From assembly GCA_008360955.1 (NCBI GenBank), contig LUCM01006553.1, positions 1-64,000 on the forward strand: a stretch of DNA of 64,000 nt, in the 5' to 3' direction. Below the pieces are notes generated by a model. That model searched no databases and was not told the DNA's origin. It saw only the letters and a list, made by a program, of their open reading frames with translations. This stretch comes from Fasciolopsis buskii (lineage: Eukaryota > Platyhelminthes > Trematoda > Plagiorchiida > Fasciolidae). Shown here piece after piece: positions 35,879-47,812 of the stretch (position 1 is the first letter of the stretch; each line of letters opens with the position of its first letter). The position numbers and the translations under genes are program-made.

Positions 35879-37135
35879 CTGTAAGAGAAAAACGTGCAGG
35901 ATAGAGTTGTAGGTTGATGAAATCACCCTGGAATGGTGATACTAAGAAGTTAAAAGTCAAAATAATGCTTCCTTAAGGGTTGTGCAACTTTTTGTCATTT
36001 AACGGAAGTAAAACAGATATTTGATATCCACGCTGCTTAAACGTTTAACAACACACCTAACTTTGCAATTCGACGTATGCAATTTAACCCCAAAAGCTTT
36101 TGTATTGAAATTCACTGAGTGCACACAGTCTTCTTCTTTTTAACTGTCCCTCTGATAAACTGATTCCTTGACTTGCTTATTGGCTGATTATTTGCTGCCG
36201 TCGTCTAACAAAGTTCCCCATTGTTACGTTGACTTCAGACATCATAAGCAGAAGAATGTGCACAGAGATGCACATTCCACCGAACATCGATCCTTTTTCC
36301 ACACAAATGAGGACGTATTTCTACTAACGGCTGATGAATATAAATCTGAATACAAAAACGTTTTTGAAGAAAGAGGAGACAACCGCATATTTAAACCTAT
36401 TTCGCGGGACACATTCACAAATCCGAAACCAGAAGCGTAACTCTTCTTATTTCATTAACTAACCTCCTATCTTCTTAATGCCTATCCGAAGAACACAGCA
36501 AAATAAACGAATCTAGCTATGAATATCATCAATGTATATATTGCAGTTAACTTAAACTACCTGGATTCGCCGTTTCTTCTAAAGACTGGACAATGAGACA
36601 ATCCTTAAATCTAAACCTCAGCAGTTTTGTTAGAACTTTCCAAGTATTACCGAGGGTTAGCATACGCAGACCCATACTCGAACACCAACAGATTGGTTGT
36701 TTCTGGGTCACAGAGCTCTTACAATCGAACCTCGCTAATATGAAACTGACATTAGATGAATAACCGTTTGCATTTTCCCCTCAAGTTGAGCAAAGCCGAA
36801 AGGACCTTGTGGATACGAGACGACATCCACTCGACATCCAGACTTCCGATGGGATATGATTGATAAATAAGCAAAATTTATACACTTTGCAGTTTTCTGC
36901 AATAAAAGACTTAAAGTTATTTTCAATTGATTCGTTATGCACCATGAACTCATAGTGACAAAACCATGTAAGCACCGTGATCATTTGCGCTTCGGATTTA
37001 CTGCACTTAAACTTGGATGCCAATCCGGTTGTTTCTGGTGCATTCCTATTTTACCGATAACTAAATTCTGTCAGTGGATTTCGCCGAGAAGCCTGCACTC
37101 ACACAAACACGGAAGTTAATCCACGACGCACTCAC
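35879..37135 (-). other. Intron of the Neto-like gene
   Basis: The intron is about 1.26 kb with donor TGTGG|GTGAGT. A plus-strand frame at 36168-36440 (90 codons) lies inside it without splice or domain support. Nothing else is seen. Confidence 0.5.
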
Positions 37136-37324
37136 CCACACATGTGACTGTGACCGTGGCCAGAATCAAACCCAAACTTCCGAGGATAGATAGATGGAGC
37201 TTTTGTGCGGCTAGTCTGGCCGCTTCAGCTTCTTGTTGTTCCTGTTCTTTGCGCAACTCGTAACTGCTCTTGCCCAGATCTGCCAAACGTCGTCCATCTG
37301 GCCCGATTGCGTTTGGATCCATGG
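37136..37324 (-). CDS. Neto-like gene, juxtamembrane and transmembrane exon
   Basis: The acceptor is TTGCATGTCAG and the donor is TGTGG|GTGAGT, phase 1 on both sides, 62 whole codons. It encodes MDPNAIGPDGRRLADLG, an acidic and Gln-rich helix (ELRKEQEQQEAEAARLAAQ), and then the membrane helix LHLSILGSLGLILATVTVTC. The helix is completed by VVMAI and five arginines in the next exon. This is a single-pass type I layout with the long tail inside. The ATG at 37323 is not taken as a start, because upstream phase continues into it and the CUB exons need a membrane anchor. Confidence 0.75.
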
Positions 37325-38700
37325 CTGACATGCAAGTGGAAGAATAGTTATGGTGCGCGAGTTCAAGTCACCGTAGGGAGACCGTGAGGCCGGAAAAGAC
37401 GAAAAGAGAATTAGAAAATCACACAATTACAAGCGAAGTAAGACAGACCATAACGAGCAATAATAAAGTTATGATACCATCTTTGCTGTTGTCCACCGGC
37501 ACCTTAGTGACGACATAATGTCGGCAGCTTTAAGTCTTCTTAATCAAAGATGACGATAGAATAATCAAGAACACCACTCTCGTTAACTGCCTTCTAAAAC
37601 CTACGATTCGTTCAAATCCTACTCATTTCTGCATTTGAACCATCTCAGCATGTTGCTACAGAAAGAACCATGCGCCTGGCATACTCGTAGCTTGAACACA
37701 GCCGAGGCCGGAAACGTATCTGTCTCTTATGTGCTGGAATATTGTCGGTTTTGTGATAGCCTGTTATTTCGGTCATTCAGAGGGTGTAAACCGGACTTTA
37801 AAAAAGCCACCCACGGTAACTGAAGGGAGAGCTTAATACAAACACGTAAGAACATACTGCTTTTGCAATCGATAAGTTACAAGTGAATGAATAGGTGCAT
37901 GAAACATCCTATTTTTTCGGCGCTATTGACTTGCTGTTGACATCCCAGGCATCAGTTTCCAATGGCCCTATTCACTAAGTCGCTTCTAAAAAGAACATTC
38001 GTCAAAAACTGCAATAAAACACTTGATACTCAAAAAAGAATTTCCTAAGAATCTCGTATGCTAGCTAGTGCGATAATTCCCGTGTCACGCGCTATTCCGG
38101 ATATACACAATACCCAGTAAATCGGTAACCAGCAGATAGTAGTGAACTATGACCGAAATCCTGTCCGGTGATTTGTCCGTCAAGTATCATCCATCGGTCA
38201 TAAAGAAGAGTTGGTGAATACATTCTGTTATTCATTAGCTTCAAGAAACAAACGCTTCCAAGAGACTTCCCGAAAAACATTTTGTGTACGACTTTTGTGC
38301 CGGTTGTCAGACTGTTTCACGCTAACTAACGCGCAGAGGGAAGTGCGGTTTTATAACAGCTCCTTTCTGAATCGCGATTTGGAAAATATTTTATCTGACA
38401 CTTTAGATTTTGTTTCCACCAGCATAGTACTTATCAGCCCGACCAGTTGTCTGCTCCTTTGTCATACTCTACCCTAGAGGAACAAGCAGGATGCGAATAA
38501 ATCCAAGAACATGGACAAAGCAGAGGCAAGATAGGTGGTCAGAATGATTACCGATTTACTCTGAGTAAAAGTTGCACAAAAATTACATAAACATCTCATC
38601 GGTCGGTATTTTATGCACCGTGATTTCAGTGACTTCATTGGTCCACTTTTAGATAGCCGTTAGCCTGGCTCCCTTTCAACCGTAATTCTGACGATCTTAC
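37325..38700 (-). other. Intron of the Neto-like gene
   Basis: The intron is about 1.4 kb with donor CAAT|GTAAGA. No supported feature lies within it. Confidence 0.45.
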
Positions 38701-38781
38701 ATTGCAATCGTGGACGCCAAAAGTCAACAGTCAAGACTCTGGCACCATCGACGTTTATTTTCGGGACACCTTCATAAATCA
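38701..38781 (-). CDS. Neto-like gene, short extracellular exon
   Basis: The acceptor is GGTAAAACAG and the donor is TGCAAT|GTAAGA. The exon is 81 bases, phase 1 to phase 1. It encodes IYEGVPKINVDGARVLTVDF, then WRPRLQ, beta-strand-like sequence just outside the membrane. The phases fit exons on both sides. The acceptor is only fair, and a longer version starting near 38840 would also be open. Confidence 0.55.
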
Positions 38782-40384
38782 CTGTTTTACCAATTGTGTG
38801 AAGAAATCCCATAGCCACATCAAGAATACAAACCAGCCAACCGCTAGCCGCCATAATATCTAGAATTGATATTACAGTTCATGAAATACGAAACCCAAAG
38901 TTAAGAGGATAATTATGAAGATTTTATTACTGTGGGTATGTGTACTTGTGTTCGCGTGTGTCTGCGTGCATCCAAACCAAAATATGGAGATGGTGACTTG
39001 AAGCCCAATTGGTCATTGGGCCCTTTCGTCGGTAGATTGCATAAGGCGAATGTCACTCGGTTCACGACATTCAGCGTTGATGTGGATCATGCTGTATGCA
39101 GTGTATGAATTAAAAAAGGGAGAGTCAAACTTCCAACCTCTGAAGCTTCAGCAGTCGCGAATGTTCTTATTCGGATGTGTTTGGATCCATTAGATGTCAC
39201 TCGTTAGATGATCCTAGAAGCTCGATCGCAGTCTATGAAATGATTATGGAGTGTACAAAGATAACTTTGGACATCCTCCGTGATCCGACCCAACTGACTT
39301 CGCATTACCGGTGACTTTTTACTACAACGGATACTTGTCGGGTAGTTGAACCGTCAGAGAATTCACCGTAGACGCCCCTGAATGAAAAACTACCATGCAC
39401 ATTTTAGGCGTTGTTAAATTTTTCCTGCACCGCATGCTTGCCAAAAGAGCTTGCTTTAATGTATGAGACAGTTTCGTCTAATAATGGTAGATTCCATTGT
39501 TGTTTTGAAACCGCCAGCAAACACTTCCAACAAACTGACATCATGCCCAACCTGATACTTTCACTTTTTACTTTGTTGATCGACAAGGGTGGAAAACCTT
39601 ACACCACGCATACCTGAATGTTGTTTTCCAATAAATGCTGATTAGGTGCAAGTGCAACAAACAGTTTGTCTGGCTGCGTGATGTTGACCGCATGTTTTAT
39701 TTTTTTAGGATCGATTCAGTTCATCACTTTTTCACTCCTAACACCAGGAGGTTTTTCATTCAACTAAAACGAATGCATACATGCCTGGACAGGTGACGGT
39801 TAAGGGTTCAAATACCCGATATCTGAACATGAATCATAAATGAATCGACCATCCATCTACGGTCTTGGTGATTCAAATGGGAATCATATAGAAAAACTGA
39901 GATCGATTTGTACAAGTACGAGAAGGCTGAACTGGAAAATATCGCGTGAATACAACTGATGATGCAAAATCGATCGCACGCCTTTACAGGAAGAAACTTT
40001 TGACTTTTACATGCATAGTACCGGATAATCAATAATTTGGGCAGTCCTACAACGCTGGGTCATCAACGGGCACCAAATTAATTTTGTAGCTGCTCTTAGG
40101 GCAGTCCTAGAAACACCGAGGAGAAAAACTAAATGAATGCAAAAATATTTCTTCCTGCCGGATGAATCCGTAGCAGTTAGACCGTTGAAGCCAGAGCTAT
40201 GTAAGCGACATAATCTTATGCAACCTTTGTTGTTACTTTTGCCAGAAAAATGACCTCGTTATTCTCTGACGTTTGGTCGAGCTCTATCCAACAATTTTCA
40301 GTTTCTTTTTTATTTTCACATTTGCAACTGAATTTCTTCGTTCACAAATTCGGACACATGCATATATATCGCTCAGCCCTACGA

Positions 40385-40732
40385 CGCGCTGACCCACACT
40401 CGCAGATATGGAACCACTGTGCACAAACAGGCCATGAGGTCAACATCGACAACGCAAAGGTGGTCAGCCGGGCAAACAGAAAGGGGGAGCGACTGATTCT
40501 CGAAGCCCTCCACTCGAATATCTCGTTCAATCGGCATGTGGAGACTGACAAACATTACGTCATCTTAACAAGACCCCGATGCAGAATAGAGAGACAAACA
40601 GACGGACAGCGCACAAAACCGAACGGAACTAGCGATCCCATTCAATCACTCGTTCACGTTTGACAACGAGTCCTAGTTTGGATCGAAACGTCACGATAGA
40701 CGTATTAACTCGGTGTACGCCTTCTCAGTTCT

Positions 40733-40735
<3 letters not shown>
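40385..40735 (+). mobile_element. Penelope-like element, 3' end of the endonuclease and 3' UTR
   Basis: Plus-strand translation gives WNHCAQTGHEVNIDNAKVVS, then RANRKGERLILEALHSN, RHVETDKHYVILTRPRCR, and a stop near 40663. The GH....DNAK..(S/A)R....R...E..H block is the C-terminal part of PLE GIY-YIG endonucleases. The GIY-YIG core itself is missing upstream, so this is a 5'-truncated or decayed copy. The sequence after the stop runs straight into a TA microsatellite. It differs in sequence from the 27.6 kb fragment and belongs to another PLE subfamily. Confidence 0.7.

Positions 40736-40796
<61 letters not shown>
40735..40796. repeat. (TA)n microsatellite
   Basis: About 62 bases of uninterrupted TA dinucleotides directly follow the 3' end of the PLE fragment. 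Confidence 0.97.
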
Positions 40797-40797
<1 letters not shown>

Positions 40798-43141
40798 GAC
40801 TGAAATCCAGGGTTCACTTCGAATTGTATGTTCTCAGTTCGTATGAATATTGATTTCCGTGAGGTTCTGATCGCTGAGCTTGACATTTAAATGGCAAACC
40901 TTTGATCACCCCCCGAGGGGACATCATTACCTCACCAGAACTGGTGATTAAACGCCTAGTTCAAAGATCACAGCTTCACGTAAACAACTGGATAGTGGCT
41001 GCAAAAATCTATTCCCCGAACTGAATAGCATGTAAATGGCCGGATACATTTTGAACAATTTTAAAGTACTGTGCGGCTGTTCATATCTTCTCGTGTTTAC
41101 CTGGTTAAATGACAGTCGTTATTTTGCCTTTTGTCTTTTTCCGGCTATACAAGGTCAGGCAGAAGAAAAAAGCGTCTTGTTTCGAGTTCACAATCGTGGA
41201 TGAGATTTAAATTTAATGTTATTGGGAAACCAGTGAATAGGACCAATGACTGCAACCGTCAATGTCAGCGACCACACCCTCGTGGAAGACAGTAACCTGA
41301 GCTACGGCAAACACAACATTCAAAACCACAGGAACACAACGGTCCTATACCAAAACGTGGGTGAAATAAATGCATGGCTGAAAACGTGCCTATCATTTGG
41401 ATAACTTTAACAGATTAGTAATGCAATTCACACCATGTTGGATAGATACCATTCAGTTGTATAAGATGCATATTTACCGGTCTAGGGAACACTACATCCA
41501 GGTGACTATTGGCCAGAGGATTAAAACTCACAGAGTGCCAGGCATTGTTGCCCTTCGTCTTGCCGTTGTGGACAGTTTGAAATCCCATCACACCAGAACG
41601 CTTGAGGAATGCAAGTATCTCGATCACATGCAACCCAGTTCTCTTCACATGGATTCCTGCCTGAATGAGAGAAGGTCATATGAAAACATGACGTTTTACT
41701 TCAAGCACAAACACGAAAGTTTATTTTACCTGTTAATGAGTGTTTCACGAATCACTATTTGACGAATCGCACTGGGCGATGGGGATCTACTCAAATTCAT
41801 CTCGAAATACGAAGCAATGTTTGACCGCATCCGATAGGAGAAAACGACACCGCCCTTCTACTGGTCTAAGCTGCAGGAGGCAGACGCCGATGTTGCCTGG
41901 TCAATCACCAGATACAGAGAACAGAAATACTACTGGAAAATAAATGATTTGGTGGAAGTTCAAGACATCCATGACAGGGAGCTCGCATCAGTTGGCAGAA
42001 CCGTTAACCCTGGACTGTTGTTCCTTGTTCTTTATAATTCCCTAATTTCATCGAACACAGTTAGAATGTTTGGAGAGTCAATGCAGGAACGTATCGAAAG
42101 AATAAGAAATGAAGTTAACTTGGTGGTGTTTCTGTCTCGGTGCAATTCTCATTAATCATGCCTTAGAAAGTCTAACTTGTTCTGCCGGGTGAAGTTTCTT
42201 GATTAGGATTTTTTACAGGAAAACACTACTCACCAACGAGAACCATGAAACTAGTCTACACCTGTTTCACCCGGCTTGTTAGCAATTGTCGGCAGCTGCA
42301 TCCGTGGACCTTGAGGTGGGACCCGGACCAGGGAAAACCGAATCTAACAACTTACGCAGTGGTCTATCCAAACTAAGTTCTACCAGTCTCATGAGTGCCA
42401 ATTTTGCGTGATAAAGCTCTCATTTATTCTTGATTTCCGCTAGCTGACTAATCATTATTCACAGGGCACAACTGACATTTTGATCATCATAAGCCGAAGT
42501 TTAAGCGGAATATTTATTAATTTTTGATCAGGTTAGAAAACCGATCTTTAGTGCAGGAACAGCGTCTGTCTGTCTGCCCAGAGCGTTAAGAAAATAAAAT
42601 ACAATACGCCATAGGGAACGCAAATCACCAGAGCAAAATATGACTAGCTACTTAATCCCTGTTTGTCTTTCATCTGTGAATGCTTTTGTTAACGTATACA
42701 CACGAAGAATGTTGTTTCGATTGGTATTGATTTTCGTGATTGTATTCTTAAAGTTGTATGCAGTAGTTATAATCCTCGGAAACATTTGCAAGCAATATGC
42801 GTAACCATTAGGGAGGAAGCTTCTCGAGATAACAAAAGACGTCTGAATATCATATAAACGAGATAATATTGTCTTGAATATTACAGAAAACTGCTCGGGA
42901 CGTCTGTGATAATTTGTATTTGATTGACTGGAGCACAATCCGAACACGTTAAGTGGAGTTCATAATTAAAAATGTCGTTAGTATGGGTTCGGGTTTCAAC
43001 TAATTCGACGTATATTGGACTTAAAAAATTAAAACCAATTAGCAGATCAAATGAGAGATATTCCGCGAACCGGTTAACCGAAAAATCTTGTATGTAACAA
43101 TTCAATCAGTCACTTAATCATTACACATTATTAAGGCTTAC

Positions 43142-43552
43142 GCGACGGCGTGGTTCGTTTTAGAATGCTTATCTGGAATTCGAACTCTGGCATCTGTTCC
43201 AAATAGGGGAGTGTGACTTGCCGTCCAGCGGCTGATTTGTCCACCACGTGTTCGCTGGCCACTGTTCGACGTTTTCTTGTCAGGTTCATCTTCGGGGGTT
43301 CTTCCAAGATTGAAGGAAGCAGAATCCGAATCACAGCACGCGGATGTCGAAAATGGAAATGCCGTTGCCATTCCATCGCTTTCTCGGTTTTTGGCAAGCC
43401 GACCGTATCGTCACAAAATCGACGAACTTTCGGACATGGTGGTGAATAGGCTGATATGCTCCATTTCTCGTAAACTTCAAACAGTGTATGTCGGCCGTCG
43501 ATAATGGAGCTGGGATCTTGGATGGCAATTTTGTTCAAGCGAAGGTTCACAT
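43142..43552 (-). CDS. Neto-like gene, exon with the divergent second CUB-like region
   Basis: The acceptor is CCATGAACAG and the donor is GTCGC|GTAAGC, phase 1 on both sides, 136 whole codons. It encodes VNLRLNKIAI, LFEVYEKW, KVRRFCDD, RAVIRILLPS and, near the end, EFEFQISIL. The order of strands resembles the second half of a CUB domain (I.L.F, F.EVYDG, FC, IRM, F.M.F). The usual Cys pattern is mostly lost and about 45 residues are inserted before the last strand. A basic RKRR motif lies at 43266-43277 in that insertion. It is extracellular by position. The CUB assignment is an inference from position and weak pattern. Confidence 0.65.
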
Positions 43553-45616
43553 CTGTTCATGGCGGACGGGAAAGAAAATAACGAGTTAAATCACTCAGTT
43601 AAAACTAGTTTGATTTTTACTACCATTAACCTCGCATCAAGCTGGTCTGGTTTCGGTTGCTACTATACAACGTCTTCTGTTCAAAGAAGACGAGAAACAA
43701 TGGACGATAATCTGTAAATACCAAGTTAAATAACGATGTAGAAAACCGAGGATTTGGAATGCAAGAACGTCATCGACGGGGGTGCATATAACTTACTGTC
43801 TCCAGCTTTCTCGCGAGACCCTAACCCGACGGCCTACGTGCACCCACATGAGCCAGTCCACTGATTACAGCTTTTGTCCCTCTTGTCATGTTATCAACTG
43901 CCCACCGAGAGTCATCTTCCAACCGATACCTATCTCAAAGCCAGCGTACAACGGGGCAGTCGTTCTGTGAGGATACACAAGGCATGGACCAACCACCTCA
44001 ATCTATTCACATTCAGTTCTTTTTCTAAAGAGTGGGCTCGATATTTCAATACCCTACTCTTAACCTTGGTTTACTGAGAAGGTTCTCCCACCAAGATTTT
44101 TTTAAATATTAAAACGATGATGGTTCGCAAACACCAGAAGACTTCGCACATTTGGTCTAAACGGCCATTTTCCCGAACGGTATACCATGACCGGCTTTAC
44201 TCCTGGTGTTTATGCTCAACATATGATCGATGACGAAGTGCCGCGTCTATGCCAACAGGGACCTCTGTATGCTTGAAGACATTCCGTCCGATGAACGATC
44301 ACTAGCTGAGATGAAACTACCCAAGTAATTGAATCTATTTACTTCGCTCAGTTCTTCATTTGCAAAAACAAGATTCGGTTTCAAGCCAATCCAGTCCCGC
44401 GAAATATATTTTACACTTTGAAAGTGCAAAACGCATCCCAAACATGCTCTGTCGCTCAGACGGTCGATAAAACCTACAAATTACTTAGGTCTTTATTCGA
44501 TAGAACAGCATCGCCTGTTTATTCTAATTCGAACAGTTTCCTGTCTGAGTAGATACCAATGCCATTATTCTCAACTTATGATCATTAAAATCATAAAGTT
44601 GAAGAGAACAGATTAAAGGGGAAACCCTGACGAACGCCAGTTCTGGTCGTAAAGACGGGTGAAAGATCACTGCAGGCACGAATTCCTCAACGATTGTTCG
44701 AATACTCAGATTGGATGATTTTCTCGTGCACACCCTTCACGGAGAGGGGTGCCACAGATTTGCACCATGGACTAAGTCAATAATGATAGGTTGGCTGAAT
44801 GTGTACCTGTGTCGTAAGAATTGTCGCGGAGTGAATATTTTGTCAGTACAATGCCCATCGAGACGGGAACCTGACTGACTCTCACGCTGGCACTAGACAA
44901 TCGGCAGAGAATAGTGTCTAGAACCAGTTTGGATAAGAGACCCACCTAACTAATTCCCTCGTAAATTTCAAAGGAGCACCTATCATTTTCCTTTAAATCT
45001 GTACAGTCACCGATTCACAGCTAATTCGTTTGCCCGAAACGAAACTGTCACCATGGATTCTCTCCTAGCGCGAAGCATTATCCTGTGTTGTGCAATTTTA
45101 TTGCACGAATTAAAGCGATGAACTCGAGGTGTGGGGACTTGATAACACGTAGCCCACCGCTTAGCACAGTCGGTAAAGCCGGGTTATACACGAAAAAAGT
45201 TACTGGCCGGACAAATTCTCTGCTTCGTCACGCAGGCAATATCGTGGCTCGTGGGTCTAGGTAGACAGTAAAGGAGCAGAAGGGAATATCAACGAATCTT
45301 AGAATTAGATTAGTGAGGAAGATAAACTTGAATGAAAGTCAGAAAATAGCCCGAATCCAAGCAAGAATTATTGATCGTTTTAGTCTTGGTGCACTCCATA
45401 GCACGTTTGTTTTTCCCGAGTAGCTAATTTCCCAAAAAGCCACCGGAATTTTGCTGACATTAATATTATTATAATTTAGGACAGAAGAGTAGTGGAATAT
45501 TCCCCCGAAACATCACTCGATGGCCCTGATTGCTAATAAAACATCTGTCGACGAACGAAAGTATCCCATTTCAAACCCCTTTCAAGTCTCTTGGGTTGAA
45601 ATGATAGCTAACCTAC
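43553..45616 (-). other. Intron of the Neto-like gene with RTE copy C
   Basis: The intron is about 2.1 kb, with donor CTCAG|GTAGGT and acceptor CCATGAACAG. It carries the RTE fragment at 44090-44900 in the same orientation as the gene. An exon-like segment near 45012-45066 (minus strand) is phase 0 to 0 and is not needed for the chain. Confidence 0.5.
44090..44900 (-). mobile_element. RTE-type LINE copy C, reverse-transcriptase fragment
   Basis: On the minus strand, frameshifted translation follows RTE polymerase order: DKIFTPRQFLRHRYTFSQP near 44800-44860, SVKGVHEKI near 44720, SPVFTTRTGVRQGFPFNLF (44590-44650), and FNYLGSFISASDRSSDGMSS at 44265-44330. The FTTRTGVRQGFP block corresponds to SAFTTSSGVRQGCPL in known fluke RTEs. 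The catalytic Y-A-D-D block is lost between 44440 and 44550. An in-frame but altered SVLLYGCETW segment can be traced to about 44100. It is an inactive 5'-truncated copy. Confidence 0.8.
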
Positions 45617-45740
45617 CTGAGGTTAATCGTTGTTCTGGAGCAGGTCCAAAAAATGCCGGAGACTTTCGAAGACAGCGGAAACGAGGGTTTTCATCCAGTA
45701 GCCGATCAGGATCACAGGTCCATGAAAATGATTGTGGTGC
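45617..45740 (-). CDS. Neto-like gene, extracellular exon before the second CUB-like region
   Basis: The acceptor is ATCAAGTTAAG and the donor is CCTCAG|GTAGGT. The exon is 124 bases and runs from phase 0 to phase 1. It encodes APQSFSWTCDPDRLLDENPR, then FRCLRKSPAFFGPAPEQRLT. It supplies exactly the phase change needed between the exon ending at 46795 (phase 0) and the one starting at 43552 (phase 1). The acceptor has a weak pyrimidine tract. The two Cys may form the first disulphide of the second CUB-like region. Confidence 0.6.
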
Positions 45741-46794
45741 CTTAACTTGATTGACAAACATTACGATCTAGAACGGGGCGGACGTTTGTAGTGAGAAAAA
45801 TAGTAAGGAAATTATCGACAACTCGCATGGTTCCGGACATCGGATGAACAAACTTCTATTCAATGTTTCCGTGCTAAACTCAGTCAACAAGTACAATAAA
45901 TTTCATCCTTTATCCCAAATCGGTTATGCGTCACAAGTCGAATCAAACAAAATTGACTGACTGACTGACTAGCTGAAATTTGTGGTTGAATTTAGTGATT
46001 AACTGGCATTGCTGACTGACCTTCTGTCTGACTGGGTGATTATCTGAGTGAACGACTAACAAAACGACTTTTTAATTGAATGATTGGCTGACTGTGGAGA
46101 ACGACCGACTAGTTATTTGACTGAATTTCTGACTGACGGACTTTTATGATTGACTAAATGAGTGATTTAATGACTGATTCATTGACTGACTGACTGGGTT
46201 TGGCGAGTGGCTGACTGAATTTTTTGACCAAGTGACTAAGTGATTTGCCTGGTGTCTGACTTATTTACTGACCTTTTATCTCACGGTTTTCAAATCCGTG
46301 ACAGAATTCCTATGGTTGACTATTCATTGATTTATTTTTGTGACTGTCTGACAAACTCGTCGGTTTTTTTTCTATGATAGCTTGTCTGTTCTCTTTTCAG
46401 CTTTATGTTTGGACTCACTCAGTAGATTTTAGTTACATGATTTCTGCCCGTATTCAAATGACGTCTGACTCTCAATGTTTTGAGAGCTTGCGTACCAACT
46501 CAGGGAAATTTCTTGCAGAAAGTGGCGTTTGAACTCCAAAGTAAATATGAATTAGACATACGTTTCGAATCACTTCCCACCCTCAGTGATTAATAGACGA
46601 TCCTTTGTCGTCATCAACATGCAATGATTTTCGTTGCCTTCGTGCCTGCTAGTATTCTCTCTTCACACAGGTTATTTTGTACAAGGGCTCACTACTGCCA
46701 GTGCTAGGAGTAGTCAGAATAATACCTAGAACATCTATATTTGAATGCGTTATTGTGACACGTCATACCATAGCGATATGGTAACCTCACTCAC
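45741..46794 (-). other. Intron of the Neto-like gene with a TGAC minisatellite
   Basis: The intron is about 1.05 kb with donor AAAT|GTGAGT. About a third of it is the degenerate TGAC repeat. No other feature is seen. Confidence 0.5.
45953..46265. repeat. Degenerate TGAC / TGACTGA minisatellite
   Basis: It begins with four perfect TGAC units near 45956. The motif TGACTGA and one-base variants (TGATTGA, TGACTGG, TGAGTGA) then recur every 4 to 20 bases for about 300 bases. It looks like an old expanded tetranucleotide array now decaying by point mutation. Confidence 0.8.
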
Positions 46795-46943
46795 ATTTGT
46801 TCCATTCGGTGCGCGGATATCAAACGCAGCCTCTATTGGCAAGTGCCGCAAATCTTGTGAGTAGTCTTGTAAGTTTCCAAGGAGAAAATTCTGGTCTAGT
46901 TTCCACGTTTCACCGGCTTGCATATCCATTCGATGTCGGAATC
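46795..46943 (-). CDS. Neto-like gene, extracellular linker exon
   Basis: The acceptor is ATACTGAAACAG and the donor is CAAAT|GTGAGT, phase 1 to phase 0. It encodes FRHRMDMQAGETWKLDQNFL, then LGNLQDYSQDLRHLPIEAAF, then DIRAPNGTN, ending with a possible N-glycosylation site. It lies between the first CUB exon and the second CUB-like region. No domain of its own is recognised. Confidence 0.65.
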
Positions 46944-47169
46944 CTGTTTCAGTATATAAATTAGAAAATCAAAGAGAATTATTTACTTGTGAATAGAGAT
47001 GAAGTTTACCGTTTTCATCTATTTACGATTCGCAGCTGTCATTTTAAACTGTCTGGGATCATTTGGAGTGTTATGCTTGTCCATCGCATCGAGCACGGAT
47101 CGCTTTGGTCAATCCGTAAAGTTGATTGTGGATCTGAGGACACCTTATTGCGCGTATACACATGCATAA

Positions 47170-47204
47170 ACACACACACACACAGAGGGAGAGAGAGAGA
47201 GAGA
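47170..47204. repeat. Composite (CA)n(GA)n microsatellite
   Basis: About 14 bases of CA repeat are followed by about 20 bases of GA repeat. Confidence 0.9.
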
Positions 47205-47812
47205 AAACATGATACGTTCGCAATTTCGATGTTACAAGTAAAACGAATCGCGTCCAGGCACAGTAGACATTGGCAATTAGCTCCGTTGCCAACGGTAAGG
47301 AGACAGCTACAGAAGAACACAGGTTGATGAACAAGTTCGTTTCCATCGTATCAGAGCCATTTTCGAACAACAAGTTAAATACCTCGCATGCGCACGTATA
47401 TAGATACATGACAGGTTGTTTCGAGATCATTGGGTTGAAGTTCACCATGTGACCAGATGTTGATGGATTGTCGATGTAACCGAGCGACTGAAATGTATTA
47501 TCTGAAGGCATATCACCGACGGCAGACTGAATTCCCAATCAGTCTCAGTTTCAGTAACTTTGCCCAAGTATTGAATTAACGCTCCTGTATGCGGTATTTG
47601 ATGCCAAGAGATCCGAATTAGCATGGAAACGGAAGTGCCAGTGACCGCTTCAGTCCCACTGGTCAGCTAAAAATGCACAAGACCTCGCTTACCACTACTC
47701 ATGGAGGATTCCATGCAGTTTATGTAGTAGCAGGACGAACCAACAGACGGACCATTTTTATCTTTTGCTTCATTTATTAATGAAACAACAATGTACATCA
47801 ATTTTCATAAAG

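Larger units (their letters stand above)
38782..43141 (-). other. Intron of the Neto-like gene with PLE fragment and TA repeat
   Basis: The intron is about 4.4 kb. It holds the PLE fragment at 40385-40735 and the TA tract directly after it. Frames at 41397-41762 and 41740-42155 on the plus strand have no recognisable domain and may be decayed repeat. Confidence 0.5.

Noticed and set aside
41397..42155. Plus-strand frames of 121 and 68 codons in a Neto-like intron
   Set aside because: No motif of RTE, PLE or cellular genes could be recognised and no splice signals fit.
45520..45750. Plus-strand frame of 76 codons
   Set aside because: It is the shadow of the minus-strand exon 45617-45740, which has splice sites and the phases needed by its neighbours.
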